Shown here: positions 52,396 to 60,938 of the stretch, in pieces
Layout of the letters: every line of letters begins with the position of its first letter
Position numbering within the stretch: position 1 is the first letter of the stretch
Origin: Breoghania sp.
Lineage (GTDB): Bacteria > Pseudomonadota > Alphaproteobacteria > Rhizobiales > Stappiaceae
Direction of reading: 5' to 3'
Assembly (NCBI RefSeq): GCF_963674635.1
Contig: NZ_OY771475.1
Coordinates: 806,001 to 870,000, forward strand
DNA length: 64,000 nucleotides
Program-made: the position numbers and the translations under genes
The notes under the pieces: generated by a model
Database searches by the model: none
What the model was told of the DNA's origin: nothing
The model's input: only the letters and a program-made list of their open reading frames with translations

Positions 52396-54027
52396 CTAGC
52401 GGTCAATCTCGATCCTGCCCTTGAGCTTCCGGAGTTCGAAATCGGAGATCAGGATTTCGATCCGCACGGTCCAATTGCAGGCGACGGGTATCGCCAGTTC
52501 GGGGATCGTCCAGATTGCCTCATCTTGCCGCTGGGCCTTCCGCCGGAACGGCTCGATCCCGGCCTGCGGGCAGGCCATCACGAGGTCGACTTCCTCGGCC
52601 ATGAGCGGTGCGAAGTCGCCTGTGAGCAGTTCGATTGATGCGGATGTCTCCCCCACCTGGCCTGGGTCGAGCGATAGCGTCGCCATCGCCGCCTCGCTAT
52701 GGATATGGAGTGAGACGGGAGGCGCCTTCAGCTGCAAGAGGGATCGCGGTGGCGGCGTGTAGCGCCATGTGGTCACGACGCAGAGTACGCAGACAGCGAG
52801 CATGGTCTCGATTGCGATCATGCGCACCAGCCGACGTGTTGGCGCTTGCTGCGCGCGCAGGACGGGCTGGGTGAGCCGCCAGCGGTTATGGGCGGCAAAC
52901 ATGAGCAGCAGAGCGACGAGGCTCAGCTTGACGAGCAGCACCCGGCCATAGGCCGTGTCCCACAGCGCGGACGGTTGTTGCACTTGAACCCAGGCGATGA
53001 AAAGCCCCGCTGCAAAGAGGAGGAGGAGCGCGACCGGAATGACGCGCGAGAACCGGTCGAGCGCAGGCAATGCCTGCGGATCGCGCCTGCGAAGCGCGAG
53101 ACCGAGCGGCGGCAGGGCGCCGATCCAGGACAGCACCGTCGCTGCATGGATAAAGACCGCCAGCCGCATCAGCGCCTGGGGGTCTGCCGTCGCTGCGTGG
53201 CCGCTCAACGTCAGCGACAGGCAGGCGACGACGGCTGCCGCGGTAATCAGGAGGCGCGCGAGCGTGCCCTTGGCGATCGCTGTGCATGTAGGGGATCGAG
53301 CAAGGGCGGCCAGAGCTAAGGCCGCAAGCCCAACGCCGACGGCGGGTGCCAGGCTCGTGCTTAAGGCAGCCAGCCAGGGAGCGGGCGAGACGATCTGGGT
53401 GAGCGGCGCGCCGAGTGCATCGAGGCCCTGAAATCCGAGCGAGACGACACCGCCCGTCGCGCCAAGTACCAACAGGCGGGTGTAGAGCCGCGCGGGTTGA
53501 GTGCCAGCCGCGAAAAGGAAAGACGTGGCCGCGAGGCCGCCTATGCCGAGAAAGAGCCCGACATAGAGCATGGCGCGCGCGAGCAAATAGCCGATCCGGA
53601 CCGACCAGTCCGGCGCTGTTTGCGACCCGACAGCGCCCGCACTGGGGGTGCCGATGGAGAAGATCAACGAGCCACCAATGGGATGGCCGTCCTGTGAAAC
53701 GACACGCCAGGACAGGACATGTGTGCCCTCGGCGAGATTGGCCGGCGCCTCGATGTCGAGCGTCGTATCTCGTAAAGTGGAGCGCTTAAGCTCCGTTGAG
53801 GCACCGCTCGGTGCCACCAGACGCAGCACCAGCGGGGCGACGGGTTCGTTGAACTGAAGCAGAAATCGCTTTGGGGCCGTCTTCAGAATGGCGGCATCCG
53901 CGGGCTCGGTGCTGGTCAGCGCAGCATGGGCATGCGCCTGCTGCGCAACAGGGCTGACGGATCCAAAGACAACCAGCAGCAAGGCCGCGGACACAAGCGG
54001 GAAAAGGCCGCGAAGAATATTGACCAT
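52396..54027 (-). CDS. Copper resistance CopC-CopD fusion protein
   Basis: A 543-residue protein: signal segment, then a CopC-like periplasmic domain (HAHAALTSTEPADAAIL, FNEPVAP, SQDGHPIGGSLIFSIG), then a CopD-like membrane domain with about eight helices and conserved histidines (FIHAATVLSWIGALPPLG), and a C-terminal beta domain. It would move or bind copper at the inner membrane. The ATG at 54027 is chosen by ribosome-site spacing. Last gene of a copper operon with YcnI and DUF2946. Confidence 0.88.
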   Translation of the reverse strand: MVNILRGLFPLVSAALLLVVFGSVSPVAQQAHAHAALTSTEPADAAILKTAPKRFLLQFNEPVAPLVLRLVAPSGASTELKRSTLRDTTLDIEAPANLAEGTHVLSWRVVSQDGHPIGGSLIFSIGTPSAGAVGSQTAPDWSVRIGYLLARAMLYVGLFLGIGGLAATSFLFAAGTQPARLYTRLLVLGATGGVVSLGFQGLDALGAPLTQIVSPAPWLAALSTSLAPAVGVGLAALALAALARSPTCTAIAKGTLARLLITAAAVVACLSLTLSGHAATADPQALMRLAVFIHAATVLSWIGALPPLGLALRRRDPQALPALDRFSRVIPVALLLLFAAGLFIAWVQVQQPSALWDTAYGRVLLVKLSLVALLLMFAAHNRWRLTQPVLRAQQAPTRRLVRMIAIETMLAVCVLCVVTTWRYTPPPRSLLQLKAPPVSLHIHSEAAMATLSLDPGQVGETSASIELLTGDFAPLMAEEVDLVMACPQAGIEPFRRKAQRQDEAIWTIPELAIPVACNWTVRIEILISDFELRKLKGRIEIDR

Positions 54028-54136
54028 GGCGGGCAAGCCTCTGGAGAAAACCGCGTTGCGTGGCGGCGCCTAAGGGCACTTCATGTCGGTGAAAAGGGGG
54101 GGGGCGGGAAGACGTGGCCCGCGCCCGTGTTCGGCT

Positions 54137-54174
54137 GCGGATCCGACACGCGCTTTCGCGCTGGCCGGATCCGC
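54137..54174 (-). terminator. Intra-operon hairpin between ycnI and copCD
   Basis: Arms GCGGATCC / GGATCCGC enclose an inner CGCG stem. It lies directly after the ycnI stop read leftward and may attenuate copCD. Confidence 0.4.
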
Positions 54175-54183
54175 TTTGCGCGA

Positions 54184-54714
54184 TCAGTGGTGGCTGTGGG
54201 CCTTTTCCAGCAGCTTCAGACCCGGAGCCGGGTGATCCGGCTCGGCCTCACCCTTCGCCGGCGTTTCGATCCAGCGGGTGACGGCGCCGTCGACGCATTC
54301 CTGGACCACCGGGAAATAGAAGGTTTCGCCTGCCGGCAAGCCGTCCGTCAGCATGCCACGCAGGACGAACTCGTCATATTCGTCGTCGGGCAGATTGCCG
54401 CCGCTCCAGGACACTTCCTTCACGCCCTCGGTCAGCTTGGCACCGTGATAGTAGTCGTAGGCCTTTTCGTACTTTCCGTGTGTCTTTTCCAGTGTCCAGC
54501 CGGGCTTCGGCATCGGCTTGACCGCGACGAAGCCTTCCGGGATCTGAATGCGTACGGCGGTCGTCGTCTTGCCGCTGCAGCCATGGGGCAAGCGGAAGGT
54601 TGCCTTGTAGGTCGAGCCGACCGGCGCTTCGCTCTGCTCAAGCGTCACATGGGCGGAGGCGGAGGTGATTGCAAAAGCCAACATGGCGCCGGCGAGAGTG
54701 AGGGACTTCGACAT
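54184..54714 (-). CDS. ycnI: YcnI-family copper chaperone (DUF1775)
   Basis: A 176-residue periplasmic protein with signal peptide ending TSASA and mature N-terminus HVTLEQSEAPVGSTYKATFR, where the first His is the copper ligand of YcnI proteins. Further family marks are LPHGCSGKTTTAVRIQIPEG and the Trp motif in GWTLEKTHG. It ends in a His-rich tail KAHSHH. It is between DUF2946 and CopC-CopD genes, the usual order. Confidence 0.9.
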   Translation of the reverse strand: MSKSLTLAGAMLAFAITSASAHVTLEQSEAPVGSTYKATFRLPHGCSGKTTTAVRIQIPEGFVAVKPMPKPGWTLEKTHGKYEKAYDYYHGAKLTEGVKEVSWSGGNLPDDEYDEFVLRGMLTDGLPAGETFYFPVVQECVDGAVTRWIETPAKGEAEPDHPAPGLKLLEKAHSHH

Positions 54715-54895
54715 GAGTTTTCTCCAGAGTGTTCGGTTGAGACGCGCAGCCGCGCGCATTCGGCAAACGGTCGCGCGTGTTTCGGCGGCGGAAAGCCAGC
54801 CGAGCGTTCAGGTGTTGGATTGTGTGGTTTCAGAGATTGTGCGCCGGCGGCGACGCGCAGCGTTGCCCCGGCGCCTTGACGCCCAGAGGGGAACG

Positions 54896-55279
54896 TCAGG
54901 TCTGGAGAGGTGGCGCGCGCGGTTGCGCTGGAGAATAGGAGCGACTGAGAACGATCGGCAGTGTTGCCTCGATCGGCGGGCGCTCGATATGGGACGGAAA
55001 AGCGAAGGAGATCGGGACCGTGTCGATCCGACCCGGCAATGCATGGCCGGCAACGCATGTGCCGCCGCGACAGCAGTCTGGAATCTTGGAGCGGTCGTTG
55101 TCCGATGCGGGGGCAGTCTGTCCTGCATTGCTGGAGCAGATCGGATTGCCGAAAAAGTCGAGAGCTGCCGTTTCCGGCCCATGCCCCAGTGCAACAGCAC
55201 CCACAAGCGACTGCACGACAAGCATATAGGCGGCAATGATCGCAACCCACATGGTGTCGATTCTGCGCGCCTGCTTCAC
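54896..55279 (-). CDS. DUF2946-family small protein of copper loci
   Basis: A 127-residue protein with an N-terminal membrane/signal segment (VAIIAAYMLVVQSLVGAVAL) and a cysteine-containing periplasmic part (NPICSS, IPDCCRGGTCVAG). DUF2946 proteins are found next to copper and TonB genes and may bind metal. It begins the copper operon. Confidence 0.75.
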   Translation of the reverse strand: MKQARRIDTMWVAIIAAYMLVVQSLVGAVALGHGPETAALDFFGNPICSSNAGQTAPASDNDRSKIPDCCRGGTCVAGHALPGRIDTVPISFAFPSHIERPPIEATLPIVLSRSYSPAQPRAPPLQT

Positions 55280-55978
55280 TGTTTTCCCCCCAACACGCTG
55301 CGTCCCCTCGCAGAGTGGATCGGGATCCTGCTCTAGCCCGGCATCCCGGTCAATGGAAAATGCTCCCAGCCTCTTTGGGGGCGGGGAGCTCGCAGCGAAC
55401 AGGAAAAGCAGCGTAATCCAGTCGCTATCTCACAATTTCAAGGCTGCATGTCCGACTGGATAAGGCGAGGGGGGGTCCGGTGCGGATCAAGCGCCGATCG
55501 CCGACAATTCCGCGCGGTGCATGGACACCGGCCTTTCGTGGCGCGATCGCGCGTAGGGGGACAAACAGCCATGCGACCTCGGCGCAAGGTCGCAGCCGAT
55601 GACGGCTTGTGGCATGGTGAGGGCTCCTGTTCATGTCTTGCGGGATCGGTCTTCCCAAGCAACTGTTCAGGGTTCAGGGAACGCGGAAGGGACCCATGCT
55701 CCCGCACGGGCTCCAGACCCTCGGGGGGGACGGGCTCCCTTCCGCACTCTCACTCTCGCACAACTCAAACAGACAGGGGGGCTGGAAGTGGCGGCGATGT
55801 AGGTATCGAACATCGCCAGTCGCTGATCGGCCCGAAGCCCGGGAAAAGACCTGCTTTTCAAGTTAGCCTCTTCGGCAACCGGCTATTTGTCCGCTATCGA
55901 CAGCCTGTGCCTGCCAGCTTCACACCAATGTTGCAAAGACATGAAACGTTATAACGTATCATTTCTACGGAGGCATCC
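55280..55978. promoter_or_regulatory. Long intergenic region upstream of phoX
   Basis: About 700 nt without a gene I can support. Open frames here lack ribosome sites and family similarity. The right end carries a Zur-like box and GGAGG just before phoX. No clear Pho box (CTGTCAT-type) was seen. Confidence 0.5.
55947..55961 (+). promoter_or_regulatory. Zur-like box upstream of phoX
   Basis: CGTTATAACGTATCA matches the best site of this window (TGTTATAACATAACA) at 12 of 15 positions and includes a perfect palindrome ACGTTATAACGT. It ends 17 nt before the phoX ATG. Confidence 0.45.
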
Positions 55979-57880
55979 ATGCAGCATTCGGACAAGACAT
56001 CCCTTACCGCGGATGAATGGGACGAACTGAATTTCCCGAGGCCGGAAGAAAATGAGTTCGACCGGGTGGTTGAACGTGCCCTTTCGCGCCGTGGCTTTCT
56101 TCAAGGTGTGCTGGTGCTGGGCTCAGGGGCCGCCGCCATGAGCGGCGGCCTGCTCGGCTCAAGCGCACTCAAGGCGGCGGAAAGCGTCTCCTCGCGCTTT
56201 CCCTTTCTTCCTATCGCGGCGCAGACGGACGGTACGGTCCATGTTCCCGAAGGTTATGCCTGGAAGGCTCTTGCCCGCTGGGGCGACCCGCTGTTTTCGG
56301 ACGCGGACGACTACGACATCGCCGAAGGCGGGCAGGTCGCGAAATCCGACCGGATCTTCGGTGAAAACACCGATGGCATGGAGACCTTCGTCTATCACGG
56401 CCATCAGCTGATCGCGATCAACCATGAATACGTCAATCCCGGGGTCAACCTGCCGGTTGCGCAGAAGGGCGTGCCGGCGAACGCGGACGACGTAGCCAAG
56501 CTGAAGAACCTGCAGGGCGTCACCGTGATGGAAATCGCGGAGGCCGACAACGGCTGGCACGTGGTGAAGGACAGTCCCTTCAACCGCCGCATCACCCACA
56601 ACACGCCGATGAAGATCGTCGGGCCCGCAGCTGGCCACGACCTCATGAAGACGGCGGCAGATGCCACCGGTTCGGCGTCGCTCGGCACCATGAACAACTG
56701 CGGTTCCGGCAAGACGCCGTGGGGCACCTACCTGACCTGCGAGGAAAACTTCAACGGTTATTTCGGTGCCACCGCGCAGACGCCGCTGCCCGAAGACGTC
56801 AAGGACGGCTACAAGCGCTACGGCATCAATGCCGAAGGCGCCGGCTACGACTATCATAAGTGGGACGAGTGTTTCGACACATCGAAGAACCCGAACGAGC
56901 CGCACCGCTTCGGCTGGGTGGTCGAGATCGATCCGACCGATCCCAAGTCCACGCCGGTCAAGCACACGGGCCTCGGCCGCTTCAAGCACGAAAATGCTGA
57001 AGTCGTTCTCGCCGCCGACGGCCGCGTGGTCGTCTACATGGGCGACGACGAGCGCGGCGAGTATCTCTACAAGTTCGTCTCCGATGGCACCTATGTGCCG
57101 GGTGGTTCGACGGACGGATTGCTCGACGACGGCACGCTCTTTGCCGCCAGGTTCAACGAGGACGGGACAGGCGAATGGCTGGCGCTGACGCCGGAGACGA
57201 CCGGTATGGGCAAGGCGGAGATGCTCATCTTCGCGCGCAAGGCCGCGTCTGCGGTCGGCGCGACCACAATGGATCGTCCGGAATGGATTTCGGCAAATCC
57301 GTTCGCGGTCGAAGCCTATTGTTGCCTGACCAACAACAAGAACCGCGGCCTCAAGACAAACGCAGGCGGTGACGAGACGCCGGTCGGAGGGCCGAACCCG
57401 CGTGAGGCCAACAAGTATGGCCAGATCGTGCGCTGGCGACCGCATGATGACGACCATGCCGGCAACACGTTCGACTGGGATCTCTATGTGATGGCTGGTA
57501 ACCCGACGGTCCATCAGGATGCCTATGCGGGCTCGGAGAACGTCACCTCCGGCAACATGTTCAACTCGCCGGACGGCATGGCCTTCGACCAGAACGGGCT
57601 CGTGTGGATCCAGACCGACGGCGCGGACAGCAACGAGGGCGATTTTGCCGGGCAGGGCAACAACCAGATGCTGGTGGGCGACCCGGTCACTGGCGAGATC
57701 GCGCGCTTCCTGACGGGGCCGAAGGGCTCTGAGGTCACCGGGCTTTGCTGGTCGGCCGATCGCCGCACGATGTTCGTCGGCATCCAGCATCCCGGCGGTG
57801 ACTGGCCGGATGGGAACGGAGCGCTGCCGCGCTCGACCATCATCGCGATCACGCGCAACGACGGTCACCTCATCGGCTGA
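55979..57880 (+). CDS. phoX: PhoX-family alkaline phosphatase (DUF839)
   Basis: A 633-residue secreted phosphatase of the PhoX family with Tat signal SRRGFLQG (residues about 37-44) and hydrophobic core. Landmarks include INHEYVNPG, MNNCGSGKTPWGTYLTCEEN (iron-ligand Cys region), GRFKHENAEVV, MGDDERGEYLYKF and FNSPDGMAFD. PhoX uses iron and calcium instead of zinc. That would make sense under zinc limitation, and a Zur-like box precedes it. Confidence 0.9.
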   Translation: MQHSDKTSLTADEWDELNFPRPEENEFDRVVERALSRRGFLQGVLVLGSGAAAMSGGLLGSSALKAAESVSSRFPFLPIAAQTDGTVHVPEGYAWKALARWGDPLFSDADDYDIAEGGQVAKSDRIFGENTDGMETFVYHGHQLIAINHEYVNPGVNLPVAQKGVPANADDVAKLKNLQGVTVMEIAEADNGWHVVKDSPFNRRITHNTPMKIVGPAAGHDLMKTAADATGSASLGTMNNCGSGKTPWGTYLTCEENFNGYFGATAQTPLPEDVKDGYKRYGINAEGAGYDYHKWDECFDTSKNPNEPHRFGWVVEIDPTDPKSTPVKHTGLGRFKHENAEVVLAADGRVVVYMGDDERGEYLYKFVSDGTYVPGGSTDGLLDDGTLFAARFNEDGTGEWLALTPETTGMGKAEMLIFARKAASAVGATTMDRPEWISANPFAVEAYCCLTNNKNRGLKTNAGGDETPVGGPNPREANKYGQIVRWRPHDDDHAGNTFDWDLYVMAGNPTVHQDAYAGSENVTSGNMFNSPDGMAFDQNGLVWIQTDGADSNEGDFAGQGNNQMLVGDPVTGEIARFLTGPKGSEVTGLCWSADRRTMFVGIQHPGGDWPDGNGALPRSTIIAITRNDGHLIG

Positions 57881-58001
57881 CGGCTGCAATCGTCGCGCTG
57901 GCGCGATTGTTCCGGAAATGCTCGAAAGCGGGCCGCACTCGAGTGGCGCCACCTGATGGCAGAATTTCGCTCTGTGCGCCCGCGATGAATACAGCCTTGG
58001 C

Positions 58002-58036
58002 GAACGCGCCCCCGGCTTGGTGCCGGGGGCGCGTTC
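58002..58036 (+). terminator. Strong terminator after phoX
   Basis: Perfect 15-bp arms GAACGCGCCCCCGGC / GCCGGGGGCGCGTTC with a 5-nt loop, followed by GTCGTCGTGCTGCTT. Confidence 0.75.
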
Positions 58037-58116
58037 GTCGTCGTGCTGCTTGTGCGAGGGCCCGAGCCGAAAACCTCAAGGAGGTTGTTCCCTGCGGCGA
58101 GCTGAAATATATGCGA

Positions 58117-58131
58117 TGTAATAGCATAGCA
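58117..58131 (+). promoter_or_regulatory. Zur-like box upstream of zur
   Basis: TGTAATAGCATAGCA matches TGTTATAACATAACA at 12 of 15 positions. It lies 22 nt before the zur start codon, suggesting autoregulation. Confidence 0.5.
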
Positions 58132-58153
58132 GTTCGTGCAGGAGGATAGGGCG

Positions 58154-58636
58154 GTGCAGACAATCGGATTCGAAAAACACGACCACGACACATGCGCGGC
58201 CAGGATGCTCGGCGCTGCCGAAACCTATTGCGCGGCCAACAAGCTGCAATTCACGGCAACCCGGCGTCGGGTTCTGGAGATTCTTCTCGAGGGTCACAAG
58301 GCGCTCGGCGCCTACGACATCCTTGCAAGGCTGCAGCAGGAGGGCCGCGGCGCTCAGCCGTCGGTCGCCTACCGGGCATTGGATTTCCTGCTCATGCATG
58401 GCTTCGCGCACAAGTTGGAACGGCTGAACGCCTATGTCGCCTGCGCGCATCCCCACGAGACGCATGCGCCAGCCTTCATGATCTGCCGGCAATGCGGTGC
58501 CGTTGCGGAGGTGTCGTCCTCTCCTGCCACAAGCGTCATCGGGCAGGCGGCATGCGACGCCGGCTTTCGGATCGAAAAGACGGTCATCGAAGCCGAAGGC
58601 CTGTGTCCTCAGTGCATCGCCGGCGGAAAGACGTGA
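58154..58636 (+). CDS. zur: Fur-family zinc uptake regulator
   Basis: A 160-residue Fur-family repressor. Winged helix: LQFTATRRRVLEILLEGHKA, ALGAYDILARL, QPSVAYRALDFLLMHGF. Zinc sites: the His/Cys stretch VACAHPHETHAPAFMICRQC plus a second CxxC pair in LCPQC. The pattern resembles Zur rather than iron Fur. A GTG start at 58154 is used with AGGAGG 8 nt upstream. Surrounding genes (COG0523 GTPase, hisI/folE copies) support the zinc assignment. Confidence 0.9.
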   Translation: MQTIGFEKHDHDTCAARMLGAAETYCAANKLQFTATRRRVLEILLEGHKALGAYDILARLQQEGRGAQPSVAYRALDFLLMHGFAHKLERLNAYVACAHPHETHAPAFMICRQCGAVAEVSSSPATSVIGQAACDAGFRIEKTVIEAEGLCPQCIAGGKT

Positions 58637-58693
58637 GCCTGATCTTGTCCGGATGCCGGCCCGAGAATGCGACCTTGAACCGGAAGCTTCCTC

Positions 58694-59257
58694 TCAACGC
58701 CGCCCCGTCGAACCGTGCCGCCGGGCCTTGTTTCTCGACCTGTCCGTTATCGGTTGATAGGCCTTCGCCGCGCATGTGCGGCAATAGACTTCTCCCGCCA
58801 CGGTCGGGGCGCCGCAGAACCGAAAGCCCGGCAGGCGTGGATCGCCGATCGGCCAGCGGCATGTATTGGGTCCCAATTCCAGTAGCGTGAGGTATCGCGC
58901 CATCGGGATAACTTCGGCGGTGACCGAGAGATTTTCCGCTTCGGGTTCCAAGTCAGGCTCAATATCGGCGGCGACGGCGGGGACAGCGTTGCGGTTATTT
59001 TTCGCTGGCCGCACCGCAACGGTTTTCGTGACATCCTCTACGTCGTTACGCTTGCGGATCTGACGTTTTGGAATTGCTGCCTTTTTCACCGGTGTCTTGC
59101 GGCCGGACAGGCCCAGCCGATGGACCTTGCCGATCACCGCGTTTCGCGACACACCACCAAGTTCTGCCGCGATCCGGCTGGCGCTAAGACCTTCGGCCCA
59201 CAGGTTCTTGAGACGATCGATACGATCTTCCGTCCAGTGTATTCCAGAATTCGACAT
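58694..59257 (-). CDS. gcrA: GcrA cell-cycle regulator paralogue
   Basis: A 187-residue GcrA-family protein with an N-terminal DNA-binding segment (WTEDRIDRLKNLWAEGLSAS then GVSRNAVIGKVHRLGLSGRK), a Lys-rich linker and a C-terminal part with cysteines (NTCRWPIGDP, FCGAP, YCRTCAAK). GcrA activates sigma70 promoters of methylated cell-cycle genes in alphaproteobacteria. Its place within a Zur-type gene group, with a Zur-like box about 77 nt upstream, suggests an extra copy; the chromosome probably has another. Confidence 0.85.
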   Translation of the reverse strand: MSNSGIHWTEDRIDRLKNLWAEGLSASRIAAELGGVSRNAVIGKVHRLGLSGRKTPVKKAAIPKRQIRKRNDVEDVTKTVAVRPAKNNRNAVPAVAADIEPDLEPEAENLSVTAEVIPMARYLTLLELGPNTCRWPIGDPRLPGFRFCGAPTVAGEVYCRTCAAKAYQPITDRSRNKARRHGSTGRR

Positions 59258-59333
59258 CTACTCTCGCTTCCACGCATCCAACGCGCGCGGATCCGGCAGC
59301 CCGGTGCAAGCCGAGCCTCGCCTCAGGCTGCGA

Positions 59334-59348
59334 TGTGATAACATCGCA
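59334..59348. promoter_or_regulatory. Zur-like palindrome upstream of gcrA
   Basis: TGTGATAACATCGCA lies inside a perfect palindrome GCGATGT-GATA-ACATCGC (59330-59347). It matches TGTTATAACATAACA at 12 of 15 positions. It is about 77 nt upstream of the leftward gcrA start. Confidence 0.5.
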
Positions 59349-59445
59349 ATACCATATCGAGTGGCGAAAGCCACCTCAAGGGCGGTGGCGCATAGCTGCC
59401 TGTTTTCCCCAATATCCGGTATTGCTTCGTCGTGATGCTCTTCTG

Positions 59446-60182
59446 TCAGGTGCCACACTGCGCACCGGCGTCTTCAAGCATCTGGAGATGCGCTTCCAGA
59501 TCCTCTTGCCTGGCGAAGGCGGTTCCGTAGATCCGGGTAAGCATCGTATTGTCCGCATCGCCGCGCCCGTGGGCGCTGACGACCTTTGTCAGCCGGAAAG
59601 CGGACCCGACATCTCCCGTGGAACGCATGTGCGGTCCGCGGCACAGGTCGAGCCAGTCGCCCTGGCGATAGATCGTGACCGCTTCGCCCTCCGGGATTGC
59701 ATCGACAAGCTCGACCTTGAGATCCTCCCCCTGTCCCGAAAGAAGGCCTTCGCCGCCTCGCGGCCCCAAATCTCCTTCGTCAGTGGCCGGTTCCGGGCAA
59801 CGATCTCGCGCATACGCGCCTCGATTTTCGGCAGGTCGTGGATGGTGAAGGGCGTGGCGCGGGCAAAGTCGTAATAAAAACCGTTCTCGATTACCGGGCC
59901 GATCGTGGCCTGCGTCCCGGGAAAGAGCTCCTGCACGGCTTCGGCAAGCACGTGGGCGGCATCATGACGGACAAGCGGCAGCGCACGCGGGTCGTCGCGC
60001 GTTATGAACGCGATCGAAGCGTCCCGGGCAATGACGTCGGACAGATCGCGCGTGTCCCCATCGACAACCATGGCCACGGTCTGTCTGGCAAGCGACGGAG
60101 AAATCGACAAGGCGATCTCGGTTCCGGTGAAAGGACGTTCGTATCCGCGTCGGGAGCCGTCGGGCAGGGTTATGCAAACCAT
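59446..60182 (-). pseudogene. thrS: Truncated threonyl-tRNA synthetase: TGS and editing domains only, with a frameshift
   Basis: Starts as a normal ThrRS (TGS domain, then editing domain with H73-x3-H77 in VRHDAAH and PVIENGFYYDFA). At a C5 run near 59727-59731 the frame shifts; in the new frame it continues GEDLKVELVDAIPEGE, with the editing motif CRGPH, then GDADNTMLTRIYGTAFARQ, and stops. If one base were restored it would be about 245 residues. The aminoacylation and anticodon-binding domains are absent. Either a decaying zinc-regulon thrS copy or a freestanding editing protein. Confidence 0.75.
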
Positions 60183-60938
60183 GGCCTATGGCCTCCAGCG
60201 AAGAGGGTAAGGCGCGTTCCGCAAGCAGCGGTTTTTCGGACCCCCGTTCCGGATTTCGCGAAGCTTCCTTCACCCCGACATGTGCAGGACTGGAGGGGGC
60301 AGACGGGAGAGGTGGGGAGGGGGGCTGGTGCGGCCAGCGGGCAGGGGCTTGCGGGGTCCGGGAGGCAAGATGGCGGGCGAGCGGGCAGATGTGAATCGCG
60401 CCCGCAGGGCATGCGACGGCCACGGCGTTTTCTCCTGTTCAGGTCACTTCGCGACGAGAGCCACCGACGTTCGCAGGGCGGTCGCGCCGCGCTTGAAATG
60501 ATTGGCGCGGCTGACGGCGTTCCCTCCCGGTCAGGCCGGTCCTGGCTTCGATTGCGAGCAGCGCAGACGTCCGCCGACCTTCGCTGACGACCTCCGAAGT
60601 GTTGCTCGATGGATGCGGTACGGAACGGGGCTTGAACATGAAAAGATCAGCGTCTGGTCAGCAAACCGGGAACGCAATGCAATCGGTCGGCGGGAAATCG
60701 TTCCATTGCGGGTTTCGCCAGAACGATCATGAATTGCAATGTTATAACATAACATGTTAGGAGGCAAGCGCACTTTAGCTGAGGGGCAAGGCGCTGCAGG
60801 TTGGGGGAGGAGCCGTATGCTCGAGCGCCAGACGCAGGGCAGGCGAAACGGCTGGAAAGCCCACGAGGAGAGCAGGCAGTTCGCGCAAGCCCATGTCGGG
60901 TGCCGTCGACTGCAACCAGAAAACGAGGATGTAACGGG
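60183..60938. promoter_or_regulatory. Intergenic region upstream of folE
   Basis: About 750 nt with no gene I can support. The stretch around 60730-60770 is AT-rich and carries the best Zur-like site, followed by GGAGG and a long leader before folE. Small open frames here are not conserved-looking. Confidence 0.5.
60741..60755 (+). promoter_or_regulatory. Zur box (TGTTATAACATAACA)
   Basis: A perfect inverted repeat TGTTAT-AAC-ATAACA, the typical form of alphaproteobacterial Zur operators. It precedes folE-hisI by 183 nt and may also serve the leftward thrS remnant. Confidence 0.7.

Noticed and set aside
52171..52638. Plus-strand open frame overlapping the copCD 3' end
   Set aside because: No family similarity and mostly antisense to the CopD C-terminus; only noted as possible remnant sequence.
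55448..55954. 168-residue open frame upstream of phoX
   Set aside because: No ribosome site, low-complexity Arg/Gly/Ser composition, and it overlaps the regulatory region.
56159..57952. Long minus-strand open frame opposite phoX
   Set aside because: Shadow frame of a GC-rich gene; the plus-strand PhoX has all family motifs and a Tat signal.
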